A DNA stretch of 64,000 nt, from contig CP025322.1 in the NCBI GenBank assembly GCA_004014935.1, positions 434,001 to 498,000 of the forward strand, written 5' to 3'. Numbering within the stretch: position 1 is the stretch's first letter; the number at the start of each line of letters is the position of its first letter. A model generated the notes under the pieces. That model saw nothing but the letters and a program-made list of their open reading frames with translations, did not search any database and was not told the origin of the DNA. Of this stretch, positions 10,607 through 20,197 are shown piece by piece. The stretch is from Saccharomycopsis malanga. Its lineage: Eukaryota > Ascomycota > Saccharomycetes > Ascoideales > Saccharomycopsidaceae. Position numbers and translations under genes: made by a program.

Positions 10607-11479
10607 TTAGAATGGCCACACTTTTTTCAATCCTCTCTTGACACCATCTTTGATACCGCTGCCACTTTCATGTTCTAACTTATCAGCCTGTACGACAGCG
10701 GCACCTTTTATCAACAACTTACCGTCCAACGTCTCTATTGTGCCATTGACACGGTACCCATTATTTTCGTCTACTGTCTTAGACTTTATAGCAATGAAAT
10801 TATTCGCGATTGTAGGAAAACGATAACTGATATCCAAATGCGATGTACTAAGGACATATGTAGACTGAGAGGTGGTATTGAGCTTGAGACCTACGGTCTT
10901 TTTGAAGACCTCATCAAGCACAGTGGCTAAGATTCCGCCGTGCACAATAAATGGATACCCACAAAGCTTAGAACCTACGTAGATTATCAGAACTGTCTCG
11001 TTGGTCTTTTTATTATTGAAGATTAAGGGTTTGATTGAGAACCCACCGGCTACAGTAAGAAGATCTTCTGTGATGGATGCTGCGGATACATCTTTTGATT
11101 CATCTTTCTCGGAATTGGTCTGTTGTGCTCTTTTCTTTTTAGTTTCCAACTCACTCAATTCCTTGGATTCCTGGATATAGCTCCAATCTCTATACTGGTC
11201 AAATTCATTATTTGATGACAACTGTTTGACAAGACTAAGAGATTGTAGTTTTTTCTCTAAATGTGCAGCATATTTTCTATTTCCTTCTAAATCATTTTCT
11301 TCAGGCAACTTTGAGTTCAAATAATACTCTAAAATTGACACCACTGGAAAATATTGAGCTGTAAGCCCTCCAACAGTAAAAGTAGCTAGATATATTTTCC
11401 AATGAGAAGAAAACCCTCCCCTCTGTGGCTTGAATGCTCTAGAAGCAAATTGTCTGAAAAGCAATCTTTGAGCAAACAT
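10607..11479 (-). CDS. FMP10: Mitochondrial hotdog-fold thioesterase-like protein (Fmp10 family)
   Basis: A 290-residue protein. The ATG at 11479 (MFAQRLLFRQFASRAF) is chosen because the frame upstream only adds a TTG. The first 25 residues form an Arg/Phe/Ser-rich mitochondrial leader. A hydrophobic segment (about 29-50) may anchor it in the inner membrane. A Lys/Glu-rich, coiled-coil-like linker leads to a hotdog domain with the hallmark HGGILATVLDE near residue 190. S. cerevisiae FMP10 is the FAU1 neighbour, and the two are adjacent here too, which supports orthology. Substrate and reaction are unknown to me. It is divergent from SET5 with only 241 bp between starts, so the promoter is shared. 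Confidence 0.85.
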   Translation of the reverse strand: MFAQRLLFRQFASRAFKPQRGGFSSHWKIYLATFTVGGLTAQYFPVVSILEYYLNSKLPEENDLEGNRKYAAHLEKKLQSLSLVKQLSSNNEFDQYRDWSYIQESKELSELETKKKRAQQTNSEKDESKDVSAASITEDLLTVAGGFSIKPLIFNNKKTNETVLIIYVGSKLCGYPFIVHGGILATVLDEVFKKTVGLKLNTTSQSTYVLSTSHLDISYRFPTIANNFIAIKSKTVDENNGYRVNGTIETLDGKLLIKGAAVVQADKLEHESGSGIKDGVKRGLKKVWPF

Positions 11480-11720
11480 TTTCAATTCAACAATGGCTCT
11501 TAGTGGAAATCAGCTTCTTTCGTTATAGATGAAGTACGCCCTCTTATGAGGCCGCGGCATCCTTACAAACTCCGCAATACATTATGCGCACTCCATCAAC
11601 GACCATTGAAAAAAATTTCAGAGATGGCATAGATCCATGGATGTTTCAATGAGTCGAATAGGTGGGTTTTAACTGAATTAAAGTGTCGAAAACTTTTAAA
11701 ATCAATAAGAAAAGTCAGCA

Positions 11721-13334
11721 ATGGTTAGCCAGCCGACAGAAACAAAAAACCTTTCGCGGAAAATCGAGATTCTCTCGATCAACGATAAGGAGCCATCCAA
11801 CGATGCTGAGGGGGTTCAGATAACGCCTAATGAGCGTATGGTTGTCAATGAGGTTATCCAGCTTTGGAAACATGACCCCTCGACAGAAGCACTTGGTGTT
11901 GCGAAACTTCATGCGTTGGTTAAACAGCTTCAGCCAACTTGGTCGTTGTCTGAGAAGAGAATCAAGACGCTATTGAAAAAATATGGGCTTTTAGCCAATC
12001 AACCAAAATTCACATATGCCAATGAAATTCAATCAAAAGAAACTCCATATCTTACCTTACCTTCTAAGATAAGGTTGCAAACTGCCAAGAATAAAGGTAA
12101 AGGATTATATGCCACCCAGCCGATTGCAAAGGGTACTTTATTATGGGAAGAAAAGCCGTTTGTGTTTATTCCACCTTTAGACCATGCTTATTTGATGAAA
12201 ATTGGAAAAGCTTGTTCTTATTGCGGTAAACTTCTCAATTCCCGTCTCTTTGACTCTAATAGTTTCCTCAATGGACTTGATTGTAAGTATTGTGAGGGAT
12301 TATGGTGTTCCAAGTACTGTAAAAAGAGCGATAATTTACATACCTTGCTAAACCATAATGAGCATGCTAAAGGTGTTCATAAAGTTCATATAAACTCCAA
12401 AAAATGGAACGAATACAAGGATTTCTGTTTGGAAAATCATTGGAATGCTGCGTTTGCTGTTGGTTTGATCCGTGTCAACGAATTAGCGGATCCAACAGGG
12501 CGTATCAGTGAACAATTTGATGCTTTCGCTAAAATCAGACAAGATATTAGATACAAAGCGTCAGACTCTTCTGCGGGCGCTTTTGACAGTTCTAATGGTG
12601 GCGATGGCGCTCTTTTTGTAAAAGAGCAACAAGAATTGCTTTGGCACAAGGGACATGACATGTTTAACTCTATATTTGATGTTGCTGATGTAGACCCAGA
12701 GGAAATCAGCAAGAACCAACTTTCTTACGAAGCATATCTTACTTACATTGGTACCTACAACATAAACAACATTGATTCGTTGTACTTGATTCAATCACAT
12801 CTTAATCACAATTGTACTAAAAACGTTGATGTGCGTGTTGAGAACTCCAAGCGCTTGTGCGATGGCATCAAAGTGTATGCCGAAACCGATCTCAAAGCTA
12901 ACGAAGAGTTGGTTACCTCCTATGTTAACCCACACCACAGTGTCAATCAAAGAAGAAGGGAACTCAGAGTCAATTGGGGTTTCAACTGCAATTGTAATAG
13001 ATGTAAGCAAGAGGAGAAAGAGGCACACAGACAACAATCTAATAGCGGTGCAGCTTCCGAAACTACAGCTGAAAATGCGACTGGCTCTAAAAAACAAGAC
13101 AGTCCAACAGGTTTTTCTAGCCCCGAGGCAAGCGAATCGCCAAAACCAATGAAATCATCCCGTAAAAATTCCAGAAGGAGCAGCGACCACCAGTCGAGAG
13201 GTGCAATTAAGGCCATGTTGGAAAACGGCCAAAATGAGGGTGAGTTCGATTTGAAAGCACCAACTGGCGACCACGTCGCCGGAAGAAGAAAGTCAGTCAG
13301 ATTTGACGAAAAAGTGGTCGCTGTAAATGAATGA
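11721..13334 (+). CDS. SET5: Set5, SET-domain lysine methyltransferase
   Basis: Set5 mono-methylates histone H4 lysines in S. cerevisiae and helps silence subtelomeric genes. The 537-residue product has a split SET domain. It starts with KIRLQTAKNKGKGLYATQPI (about 113-132), is interrupted by a MYND-like Cys-rich insert (CSYCGKLL, CKYCEGLWCSKYC), and resumes with the catalytic-core motif QSHLNHNCTKNVDV and ELVTSYVNP. A post-SET FNCNCNRC follows. The C-terminal 100 residues are polar, with Ser/Arg- and Lys-rich patches, as expected for chromatin contact. Length is close to S. cerevisiae Set5 (about 526). In S. cerevisiae SET5 also sits near SKN7, HTM1 and BAT1. Confidence 0.95.
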   Translation: MVSQPTETKNLSRKIEILSINDKEPSNDAEGVQITPNERMVVNEVIQLWKHDPSTEALGVAKLHALVKQLQPTWSLSEKRIKTLLKKYGLLANQPKFTYANEIQSKETPYLTLPSKIRLQTAKNKGKGLYATQPIAKGTLLWEEKPFVFIPPLDHAYLMKIGKACSYCGKLLNSRLFDSNSFLNGLDCKYCEGLWCSKYCKKSDNLHTLLNHNEHAKGVHKVHINSKKWNEYKDFCLENHWNAAFAVGLIRVNELADPTGRISEQFDAFAKIRQDIRYKASDSSAGAFDSSNGGDGALFVKEQQELLWHKGHDMFNSIFDVADVDPEEISKNQLSYEAYLTYIGTYNINNIDSLYLIQSHLNHNCTKNVDVRVENSKRLCDGIKVYAETDLKANEELVTSYVNPHHSVNQRRRELRVNWGFNCNCNRCKQEEKEAHRQQSNSGAASETTAENATGSKKQDSPTGFSSPEASESPKPMKSSRKNSRRSSDHQSRGAIKAMLENGQNEGEFDLKAPTGDHVAGRRKSVRFDEKVVAVNE

Positions 13335-13941
13335 ATGAACGACGTATATATGTGAATACTTTTTTTTTCTTTTCTTTTCTAAAAAAAACTTTTGAAGCTA
13401 TTTCTCTTTTACATCTTAACTCTAGTTCAAGTACCGTCTTTCCATTTTATCAAACGTCTATTATTATCCATATCAACTGCAAAACATTTTTTGATGTGTT
13501 TTATGTAAAGTGTTTGAATATCGTAAATATTTAGTTCGTTACAGTTTCTAATTTTATAAAAGGTGTCTCTAACCTTTTTACTACTCATTTAACTCCTTCT
13601 TTTGTGTCATTTTTTATGCTTTGAAATTTTTTCTACCAATTGACTCTCATTAGACAAAAAAATAAAACTTCTGCTTCATTTCAGCTCGGTTTTGGTTGTT
13701 ATCACCCAATCAACTATACTGTACTTGGAACCATGATATAAATATTCCAGGGTGCGTGAACCCCGCAAAAAATGATTTGAAATATTTTTCACAACTGTGC
13801 AGGATAACTAACATATAACCCGATTAGGCTGTGAAATATTGGAGTACTTATAAGAGCTGTACATATCCGGAAAGTATTTCATTTTCTATAGACTTATTAC
13901 ATATCACCTGTGAGCAAAAATTCATACTAAAGCTGACAAGA
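13335..13941. other. Intergenic, SET5 3' end and CUE3 promoter
   Basis: About 600 bp rich in T tracts (13360-13385, 13615-13640) and A tracts (13655-13665), consistent with 3' processing followed by a promoter. The CUE3 frame is open upstream to 13831 but with only GTG before the ATG at 13942. Confidence 0.5.
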
Positions 13942-16071
13942 ATGACATCCAATGTGCACAAATACAATTATAAAACGAAGATTCTTGAAATAGATGCTCA
14001 GGAAAAGCTTGAAATCCCAATAGTTATATACCCACCGTTCAAGCTTAGGTCATCGTTATATGATAAAGATCCGGTAATATGGGTTCATTTGCTTGAGTCG
14101 TATATCCGCCTCATTCAGTATTTTCTATCATTTGAGGATGGCCGGCCACTAGATGCGCATTTTACAGAGACTACCATAACTCAATTGAAACAATGGGTTC
14201 AGCGGTATTTGCTGGAGACTTCGGACGAGCAAAGTCAGATTCTTACGTTAGGAGCAGTCAACCCTCAAATAAACGAAAATAACGCATTGTTAAGAAGTTT
14301 GGTGTTTGCTCTTACACAGAAGTATGGGTTGATGTATTTCAACATTTCCGGAGAAACACTATGGCACTATGTCCGCGTATATATCAGGGGAAATTCTCAT
14401 GCTGTAAGAGAGTTGATTTTGGGTAGCAAAAACACAGGAAACTTGAGTTCCGTTAATAGCTTAGTTAATTACCTTGAGGATTTATTAGCCAATGACAAAT
14501 TCCATAAGGATCAAGTTGAATATTATGGCATTCTTCTTGGTGTGGTAAATAGATTAGATAACGCCAAAGTTCCTGACAAAAATAATAAAACAAAAAACAA
14601 TTTTTTTGAAACAAGGCTTGAAAAGTTTGTTGATACATTCGTTAATGTCAGATTGATTAAGATGTTGGAAAGATACTATGCTGGTGGGTCAGGAATCCAT
14701 TCCAAGGCATCTAAAGCTCTTCTTGTGATCACAATATTGAGTTGTTCCGCCGATAAACTATTTACACTAGTTAATGACCAAATATTTCTGAAGCTTGTCG
14801 TTAAAAACAAGCGCAGTTTTATCATGGAGTATCCATTGCTCTTTGTTGTCCTAAAATCAGATTTCTTAAAAATTTACAAGCCTGATATTGCGGAAAAGCT
14901 TGAGTTTCTCTTCAGTGCGGAAAAGAAACCAAAGGTCTCGTTGAGAACGCAAGAAAAATTAGACCAGTTGACAGAAATGTTTCCTCACTTGTCTCTCTAT
15001 CAAACAAGTTATTTATTGAAACAAAATAATCATGATACAAACAAAGTTACTGAAATCCTTTTAGAAGATCCGACTGTGGTAGATAAGATTCCAATAGAGT
15101 CTACAAATTCTTCGTCCCTGAAAAAGGCAACACAGAGATTAAGATCCAAGTATGATAACGATGAGTTTGCTAAATTGCAATTTAATTCTAAGAATGTTAT
15201 CTTAGGTAAAAAACAAAGACTTAGTAGCAAAACACTTGATGTTGACGACGATGATGATGAAGGCGCTTACGCGTTACGAAAGAAAACCTTGTCTAGAGCG
15301 TTATCATTGCTTTATGAAAGTGACGAGGACGAGCCTGATGATACGTATTTGGAATCAGAAATTATCAACAGTGAGCAAAACTCCAATACCAGTTTTGTAA
15401 GTAGCAATAAAGGCAAAGCGGGTAAGAATAATCTAGTTAGTGATTACGAAGCTGATGATGAACAAAGGGATCTTCAAGCAGCAAAACGTAATAAAGAAGA
15501 ACAAATTGAGATGATATTGTTTCAAACATTCAAGAAAGATCCGTCTTGTGCCGAGCGTACTGCCGATATAAGAAGATCTGCTCAGCGTAAAAGGTTGCTT
15601 AAGGAAACAGGATGGACTCATGAACAAATTGAAGGTTGGTATCGAATGTTAAGTAAAAGTCCTAAGAAAGTCAAGTTGCTTGAAGATAAATTACTTTTCG
15701 GTGGAGGCACGAACTCTGGTACAGGAAGTAAAACCTCTGTTATTCTTCCAAGATCATCTTACAGGAAGAAAAAGTATGAGGAAGACTTTAAGGATGAAAC
15801 AGTGGACGAAACGCCAAGCCGTAATACAAATCAGCATAGTACCAATAAAAATAATGTTGGAGCTAAAAATGGCGGCAAAGGTAGTGCTTCTAAAGGAAAA
15901 GAAAAGAATGACAAGGGTAGAAACAGCTCTGGTCTTGAACATGATGGTGACACAAACCCGCATAATACAAATGCTGATAGGCAGCAGAGAAAGAAAGAGC
16001 AAAATAAAAGTAAGGTTGCCAATCATAACAGAAAGTCGGCCCATGATAAGAAAATGAGCCGAGGTTACTGA
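13942..16071 (+). CDS. CUE3: Cue3, CUE-domain subunit of the ribosome-quality trigger (RQT) complex
   Basis: Cue3, the ASCC2 counterpart, acts with Slh1 and Rqt4 to split ribosomes stalled and ubiquitinated on mRNA. The ATG at 13942 gives 709 residues. The N-terminal ASCC2-like helical domain opens with VIYPPFKLRSSLYDKDP. A CUE domain lies at about 336-380, with the ubiquitin-binding MFPHLS motif and a closing EILLEDP. The rest is charged and disordered, with an acidic tract (DVDDDDDE), a short ordered patch near KRLLKETGWTHEQIEGWYRML, and a Lys/Asn-rich tail ending KKMSRGY. It is longer than S. cerevisiae Cue3 (about 624), mostly in the tail. It is convergent with TSC1, 204 bp apart. Confidence 0.92.
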   Translation: MTSNVHKYNYKTKILEIDAQEKLEIPIVIYPPFKLRSSLYDKDPVIWVHLLESYIRLIQYFLSFEDGRPLDAHFTETTITQLKQWVQRYLLETSDEQSQILTLGAVNPQINENNALLRSLVFALTQKYGLMYFNISGETLWHYVRVYIRGNSHAVRELILGSKNTGNLSSVNSLVNYLEDLLANDKFHKDQVEYYGILLGVVNRLDNAKVPDKNNKTKNNFFETRLEKFVDTFVNVRLIKMLERYYAGGSGIHSKASKALLVITILSCSADKLFTLVNDQIFLKLVVKNKRSFIMEYPLLFVVLKSDFLKIYKPDIAEKLEFLFSAEKKPKVSLRTQEKLDQLTEMFPHLSLYQTSYLLKQNNHDTNKVTEILLEDPTVVDKIPIESTNSSSLKKATQRLRSKYDNDEFAKLQFNSKNVILGKKQRLSSKTLDVDDDDDEGAYALRKKTLSRALSLLYESDEDEPDDTYLESEIINSEQNSNTSFVSSNKGKAGKNNLVSDYEADDEQRDLQAAKRNKEEQIEMILFQTFKKDPSCAERTADIRRSAQRKRLLKETGWTHEQIEGWYRMLSKSPKKVKLLEDKLLFGGGTNSGTGSKTSVILPRSSYRKKKYEEDFKDETVDETPSRNTNQHSTNKNNVGAKNGGKGSASKGKEKNDKGRNSSGLEHDGDTNPHNTNADRQQRKKEQNKSKVANHNRKSAHDKKMSRGY

Positions 16072-16275
16072 ACACAGGCATTTTGAAGTATTTTTTCTAC
16101 GGAGTTTGAATTCACGTCTAGTATATTTTGAAGTTGAATTGTAATTACTTCTTTCTGGCCTCTACGATGGTCATTAAACACCACTATAAAATCATCTTTT
16201 GTTTTTAAGCGTTAGCACTACACTCTTTACGTGTCAGCCACCTATTGGAAAAGATATCATTAATTAGTCCTAATA

Positions 16276-19218
16276 TTAAATAGTATTTTGCTGTGACTTT
16301 AAATGCTTTATAGTGTTTCTCAAATTGATGATAAAAGTGTCTTTTTCATTGAAAATCTTTTTAAACTCCTCGATTGTTTTAGTTTTATCTTCGATCAACT
16401 TTGTTGCTTTCTTTATTTCTGCTGACAATGCGACATTTTCATCACGCAATTCTTTAATTTTACTCAAATTAACGGCATCATTTTTCTTCTTTCTTGAAAG
16501 AGTAATACTGTACTCACGGGATATTTTCTTGAACGAATCCTCGATATGGTCTCTTTGACTTTTGAAATATTCATGCTTGAGAAGTTCTAACTTATTAGTT
16601 TCAGTGTTGTTCAAAAACCCTGTAAATTTTGCTTTTTTTAACTTCTCCAATTCACTATTTGTCATCAATCTGATCAAATTGGTAAATTCCATATCATTGC
16701 CAATAAGTAAGAGTTCTCTTTTGTAATACTTGAGGCTCTCGTTCAATTCTAATACCTCATTATGTAATTTAGTAAGCTCATCTGACGTATTTAGGGTTAC
16801 CACTTGAGGATGTTGAGAGGAAGCAGATAATGGAGGGGCTAGGCTACGCACATTTTCGGTATGTAAGTTTGCGGAATCAGGATCCAACGGTAAAAACTTT
16901 GGTGAATTTAAATTAGAAGAGGGAATAGTAGGCGATGTCTTATTATGAGGATCTAACAAACTTTGGCTTTTATTATCCAAATCATCAGCATCTCTAGAAA
17001 ACAACTGAGCTTGTTTATTCAATATAGACATGATGTCACTGGGACCTCCGTTTTCAATGGACTCTTTGATTGATTCACTAGTTGATGAAACCACGCTATG
17101 TTTTCTGGCTTTAGAATAATTGGTAAGAGAATAATTCTTACTGAATATGGAGGGCTGTCTATTAATACTTTCGAAATTAGGCGAACCAAAATTACTAAAT
17201 GGTACGCTGGCCATAGTTAAAGGTGATTGGCCAATATTATTATTTTTACCCAAATCATAACCATAAAGTTCAACTTTGTATAGATTTATCAACTTGAACA
17301 ATTCATTCACACTATCCAATTTTTTCAGGGAGACAATCTCTTTACCAACATTATTAAAAAAAATCTTTAAAATGTTTTGATTGATGATATTATCGGGTGG
17401 ATAATAAAACTCTAAACTCACATTTCTATCAAATTTCAAACAATCCCATAACAATTCGCTAGAATTGTTTTCATCATATATATTATACCAACGAAGTTTA
17501 TGATTCCCTTCTATTTCATCTTTGGTAGTACAATTCAACAAATCATTGTTGAACAAATGATTAATGGCGATTGATTTGGAGTTCTGCAAAATATCCGCAT
17601 CATCAAAAATTGATAGATGTTCAGGTTCAATGTAATCTCTAAGATCCATCCCAAAATGCAAGTTGAAGAATTCCAAAGGCAGTCGCAAGAAACCAACAGT
17701 AGAGTTAGGAAATAAGCCATATAATACAGTATATAACTTGCTACAGTTTTTGTATTCAAATACCCCACCATTCATGTTTTTATAAATCACAGTCCATTCT
17801 TTGAGTCCTTGGTTGTTCAAAAGTTTTGGACTATTGTATCTTTCAGACACATCCTGAAACTCCTGGGCAATCGCATTATCTATATTTTGTAATTGTTCGA
17901 AATTAGTAGCACTGGAAGTATCCATGAATTCAGAATAAAAAGGAGCTAGTTTTCCCTGCAACTCTGCATACTGAAAACTGACGAATAGTTGCAAGTTTCT
18001 GTTGAACGTTATGATTCGCGCATACACCATCAAGAGTAGTGGAAGCAATTTATTGAGCTTATTAATGAAGCCAGGTATTATGGTGACTAAAATCAATAAA
18101 GCATAATTTATGACAATGACATCGTTATCATATAAGAGGCAATTGCATAACGATTGAAACAACTTTGTTTGGCTTATACGCCTTATATCTATTTTGAATT
18201 TGCTGTTACTTTGAGTCTTTTGATAAATATTGATAATTTTACTTTTGAGTTCTTCGCTAGTTATATCTAGATGGTTTTCACTATCTAAATCAACTATGGC
18301 CTTAACGAGAGATTGAAGATATGATTGTTCATTTTGTTTTAGTGTATTATTGGCATCGGATTTTAAAATCTCAAAATTCATTACATTAGCTTGTTGATTC
18401 AAAAGATTCATTATCAAACCTAACGTTTCCAACCGTAAAGATGAGTCTTTTATATAATCATCCAATATTTCAAATCCGGTTTTGGCATCATGTATCATAA
18501 ATTCTATCAATAACGTACGAATATTCAAATTCACAAACCGTTTTGCTTCATGTGATTCCAACAACCTAATGTTTTCTTCAGTGTTGGATTGCTTATCTTC
18601 TTGGGCATTGACAGATTCATCAAGCATAATTGATTTTGTAGTGATTTCAAGATCCTCCAACACATTGATAGATATCATTCTATCTTTTTGATAAAAATTT
18701 AAATCATTTCTGAAATATATATTCAATAAGATTTTGAACAAATAACATGCATTACGATGGCGTAACTGGTTAAGTTTTTGATAAGATTTGGAGTCATGAT
18801 TGCCCATCAGACGATGGTTTACTGTAAGCGAATTCTTCAAGAATGATCTCGATACTAACACTAATTCATTAGCTTGACCCGGGGAATTCAAAGCATTTGT
18901 CAAGCAATAGTTAACCCAAAATAAAAATGAGTTAAAATTGAGCATAAAAGGTGACAAATGCGCTAATATGTATATGAAAGGGATTTGGTTCTTTTTATTC
19001 TTAGCAGAAACTTTGGAGCATAATTGAAAAAGATCATTATGAAAAGCGGAATCAAAAAAATACTCAAGTCTTTCATCTGTATTATTCTCTGTTTTGAATT
19101 GTTCCAAGGTCTCTAATAATGGACCTGATAATGGAATACTTAATGTCCCCGGTAGAGCATTGTTAAACGCCTGGTCGAGCGTTTTGATCAACGCCTTTCG
19201 AACACCATCACCTACCAT
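16276..19218 (-). CDS. TSC1: Tsc1 (hamartin) homologue
   Basis: Tsc1 stabilises the Rheb GAP Tsc2 and restrains TORC1; the complex is missing in S. cerevisiae. The 980-residue protein aligns by eye with hamartin in its N-terminal helical domain. LFQSLCNCLLYDNDVIVINY then LLILVTIIPGF matches LLPSLLKCLKMDTDVVVL then LVLITMLPMIP of human TSC1. KLYTVLYGLFPNSTVGFLR matches ALFHRLYGMYPCNFVSFLR. HKLRWYNIYD with ELLWDCLKF then follows where human has RRWKRLETHD and IECAKI. A Ser/Asn-rich linker (about 650-790) leads to a long C-terminal coiled coil (about 800-975), the Tsc2-binding part in this family. The ATG at 19218 is the natural start. No TSC2 gene is in this window. Confidence 0.85.
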   Translation of the reverse strand: MVGDGVRKALIKTLDQAFNNALPGTLSIPLSGPLLETLEQFKTENNTDERLEYFFDSAFHNDLFQLCSKVSAKNKKNQIPFIYILAHLSPFMLNFNSFLFWVNYCLTNALNSPGQANELVLVSRSFLKNSLTVNHRLMGNHDSKSYQKLNQLRHRNACYLFKILLNIYFRNDLNFYQKDRMISINVLEDLEITTKSIMLDESVNAQEDKQSNTEENIRLLESHEAKRFVNLNIRTLLIEFMIHDAKTGFEILDDYIKDSSLRLETLGLIMNLLNQQANVMNFEILKSDANNTLKQNEQSYLQSLVKAIVDLDSENHLDITSEELKSKIINIYQKTQSNSKFKIDIRRISQTKLFQSLCNCLLYDNDVIVINYALLILVTIIPGFINKLNKLLPLLLMVYARIITFNRNLQLFVSFQYAELQGKLAPFYSEFMDTSSATNFEQLQNIDNAIAQEFQDVSERYNSPKLLNNQGLKEWTVIYKNMNGGVFEYKNCSKLYTVLYGLFPNSTVGFLRLPLEFFNLHFGMDLRDYIEPEHLSIFDDADILQNSKSIAINHLFNNDLLNCTTKDEIEGNHKLRWYNIYDENNSSELLWDCLKFDRNVSLEFYYPPDNIINQNILKIFFNNVGKEIVSLKKLDSVNELFKLINLYKVELYGYDLGKNNNIGQSPLTMASVPFSNFGSPNFESINRQPSIFSKNYSLTNYSKARKHSVVSSTSESIKESIENGGPSDIMSILNKQAQLFSRDADDLDNKSQSLLDPHNKTSPTIPSSNLNSPKFLPLDPDSANLHTENVRSLAPPLSASSQHPQVVTLNTSDELTKLHNEVLELNESLKYYKRELLLIGNDMEFTNLIRLMTNSELEKLKKAKFTGFLNNTETNKLELLKHEYFKSQRDHIEDSFKKISREYSITLSRKKKNDAVNLSKIKELRDENVALSAEIKKATKLIEDKTKTIEEFKKIFNEKDTFIINLRNTIKHLKSQQNTI

Positions 19219-20197
19219 CTCTTCGCAGTCAAAAAGACTCGGAGGCTAACACTAAAAATGCTTCAAGATATGCAACAATAGATATATGACAATCAAAGAT
19301 GGCTTAGTATACTTTATAGCCACACTTAACTCGAAAAGTCTTTCTTTTGTTGAAAAATCTTGTATACCGATAAAGCACTTGCTAATTGAAAACTTTTTTT
19401 AGTCTTCTCTTCAAACCCGATTTCTACTTGAATTGGCGGTTCGGAGAAAGAGTTTTTGCTGTCCGATTCACATGACTGCATGTTACGGCTGGAGCGCGCA
19501 TTGACAGGTGCGTGAGAGTGGGAGTGGGGGACCCTACCCTGATGTCAGAAGTGTCAATTACCAGTGGAACGAGACACTTTATTATACCACTCGAGGGGCC
19601 ATTCTTAGTTACTAACGTGAGTAAATAGTAGCATTGTTGAAAAGAGTGAGGATATGTGGATCCGTAGATTTGGCTTTGGGAGTATTATAGTACTAATTTT
19701 TCACTATAAGGGCTCTATATAGTAGTTACGTAGACACTGACCAGGATTGGCGAGCTCTTGTAAATTATAAGAAACGTTAAATTACGTTCAATCAACCAAA
19801 GATACATTGTGTTAGAGATGAAAACCAAAGGGTGGGTGCAATTGTTTGCTATTGATACAAGCGTAGTCTAGTAGTTACTTCCCAAGCTATCATTTTTCAA
19901 GTATATGAGTGTGGAAGTTTATAGTCATTGAACGAGGCATATTAGCTTTTTTCCCTCTGGGTTTTTGCCAAATCTCGTTTCGGTAGAGCGCGTATATAGA
20001 GCGCTCTGTCTAAAGGAGCCTGGTATAGCCTTGTGTGAAAAACCCAATCATATCCGGTCATCATAATCTACTCACCTCACTGTCTTTTCAGAGACTACTA
20101 GCCGCTGAACTATCCTGCCCAGCGACAATAAAAGAAGTGTGGAAAACATATATTATGTTACTCTTGTATATAATAAATACGGTAATACTGTACCATA
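19219..20197. other. Intergenic, TSC1 promoter and 3' end of the phosphoesterase gene
   Basis: Nearly 1 kb. It has a GC-richer block at 19430-19550 (probable TSC1 promoter) and an old copy of the dispersed repeat at about 19988-20090. The remainder is AT-rich with no supportable gene. Confidence 0.55.
19988..20090 (-). repeat. Diverged copy (F) of the SINE-like dispersed repeat
   Basis: Reading the plus strand, CTGTCTAAAGGAGCCTGGTA and AAAAACCCAATCATATCC with GGTCAT align collinearly with the copy at 34128-34280 (ATGTCTAAGGGGGCTTGGTA, GAAAACCCAATCAAGTCC, GGTCAT). Identity is around 70-75% by eye over some 60 bp. It lacks the recognisable tail and head, so it is an old fragment. Confidence 0.6.
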
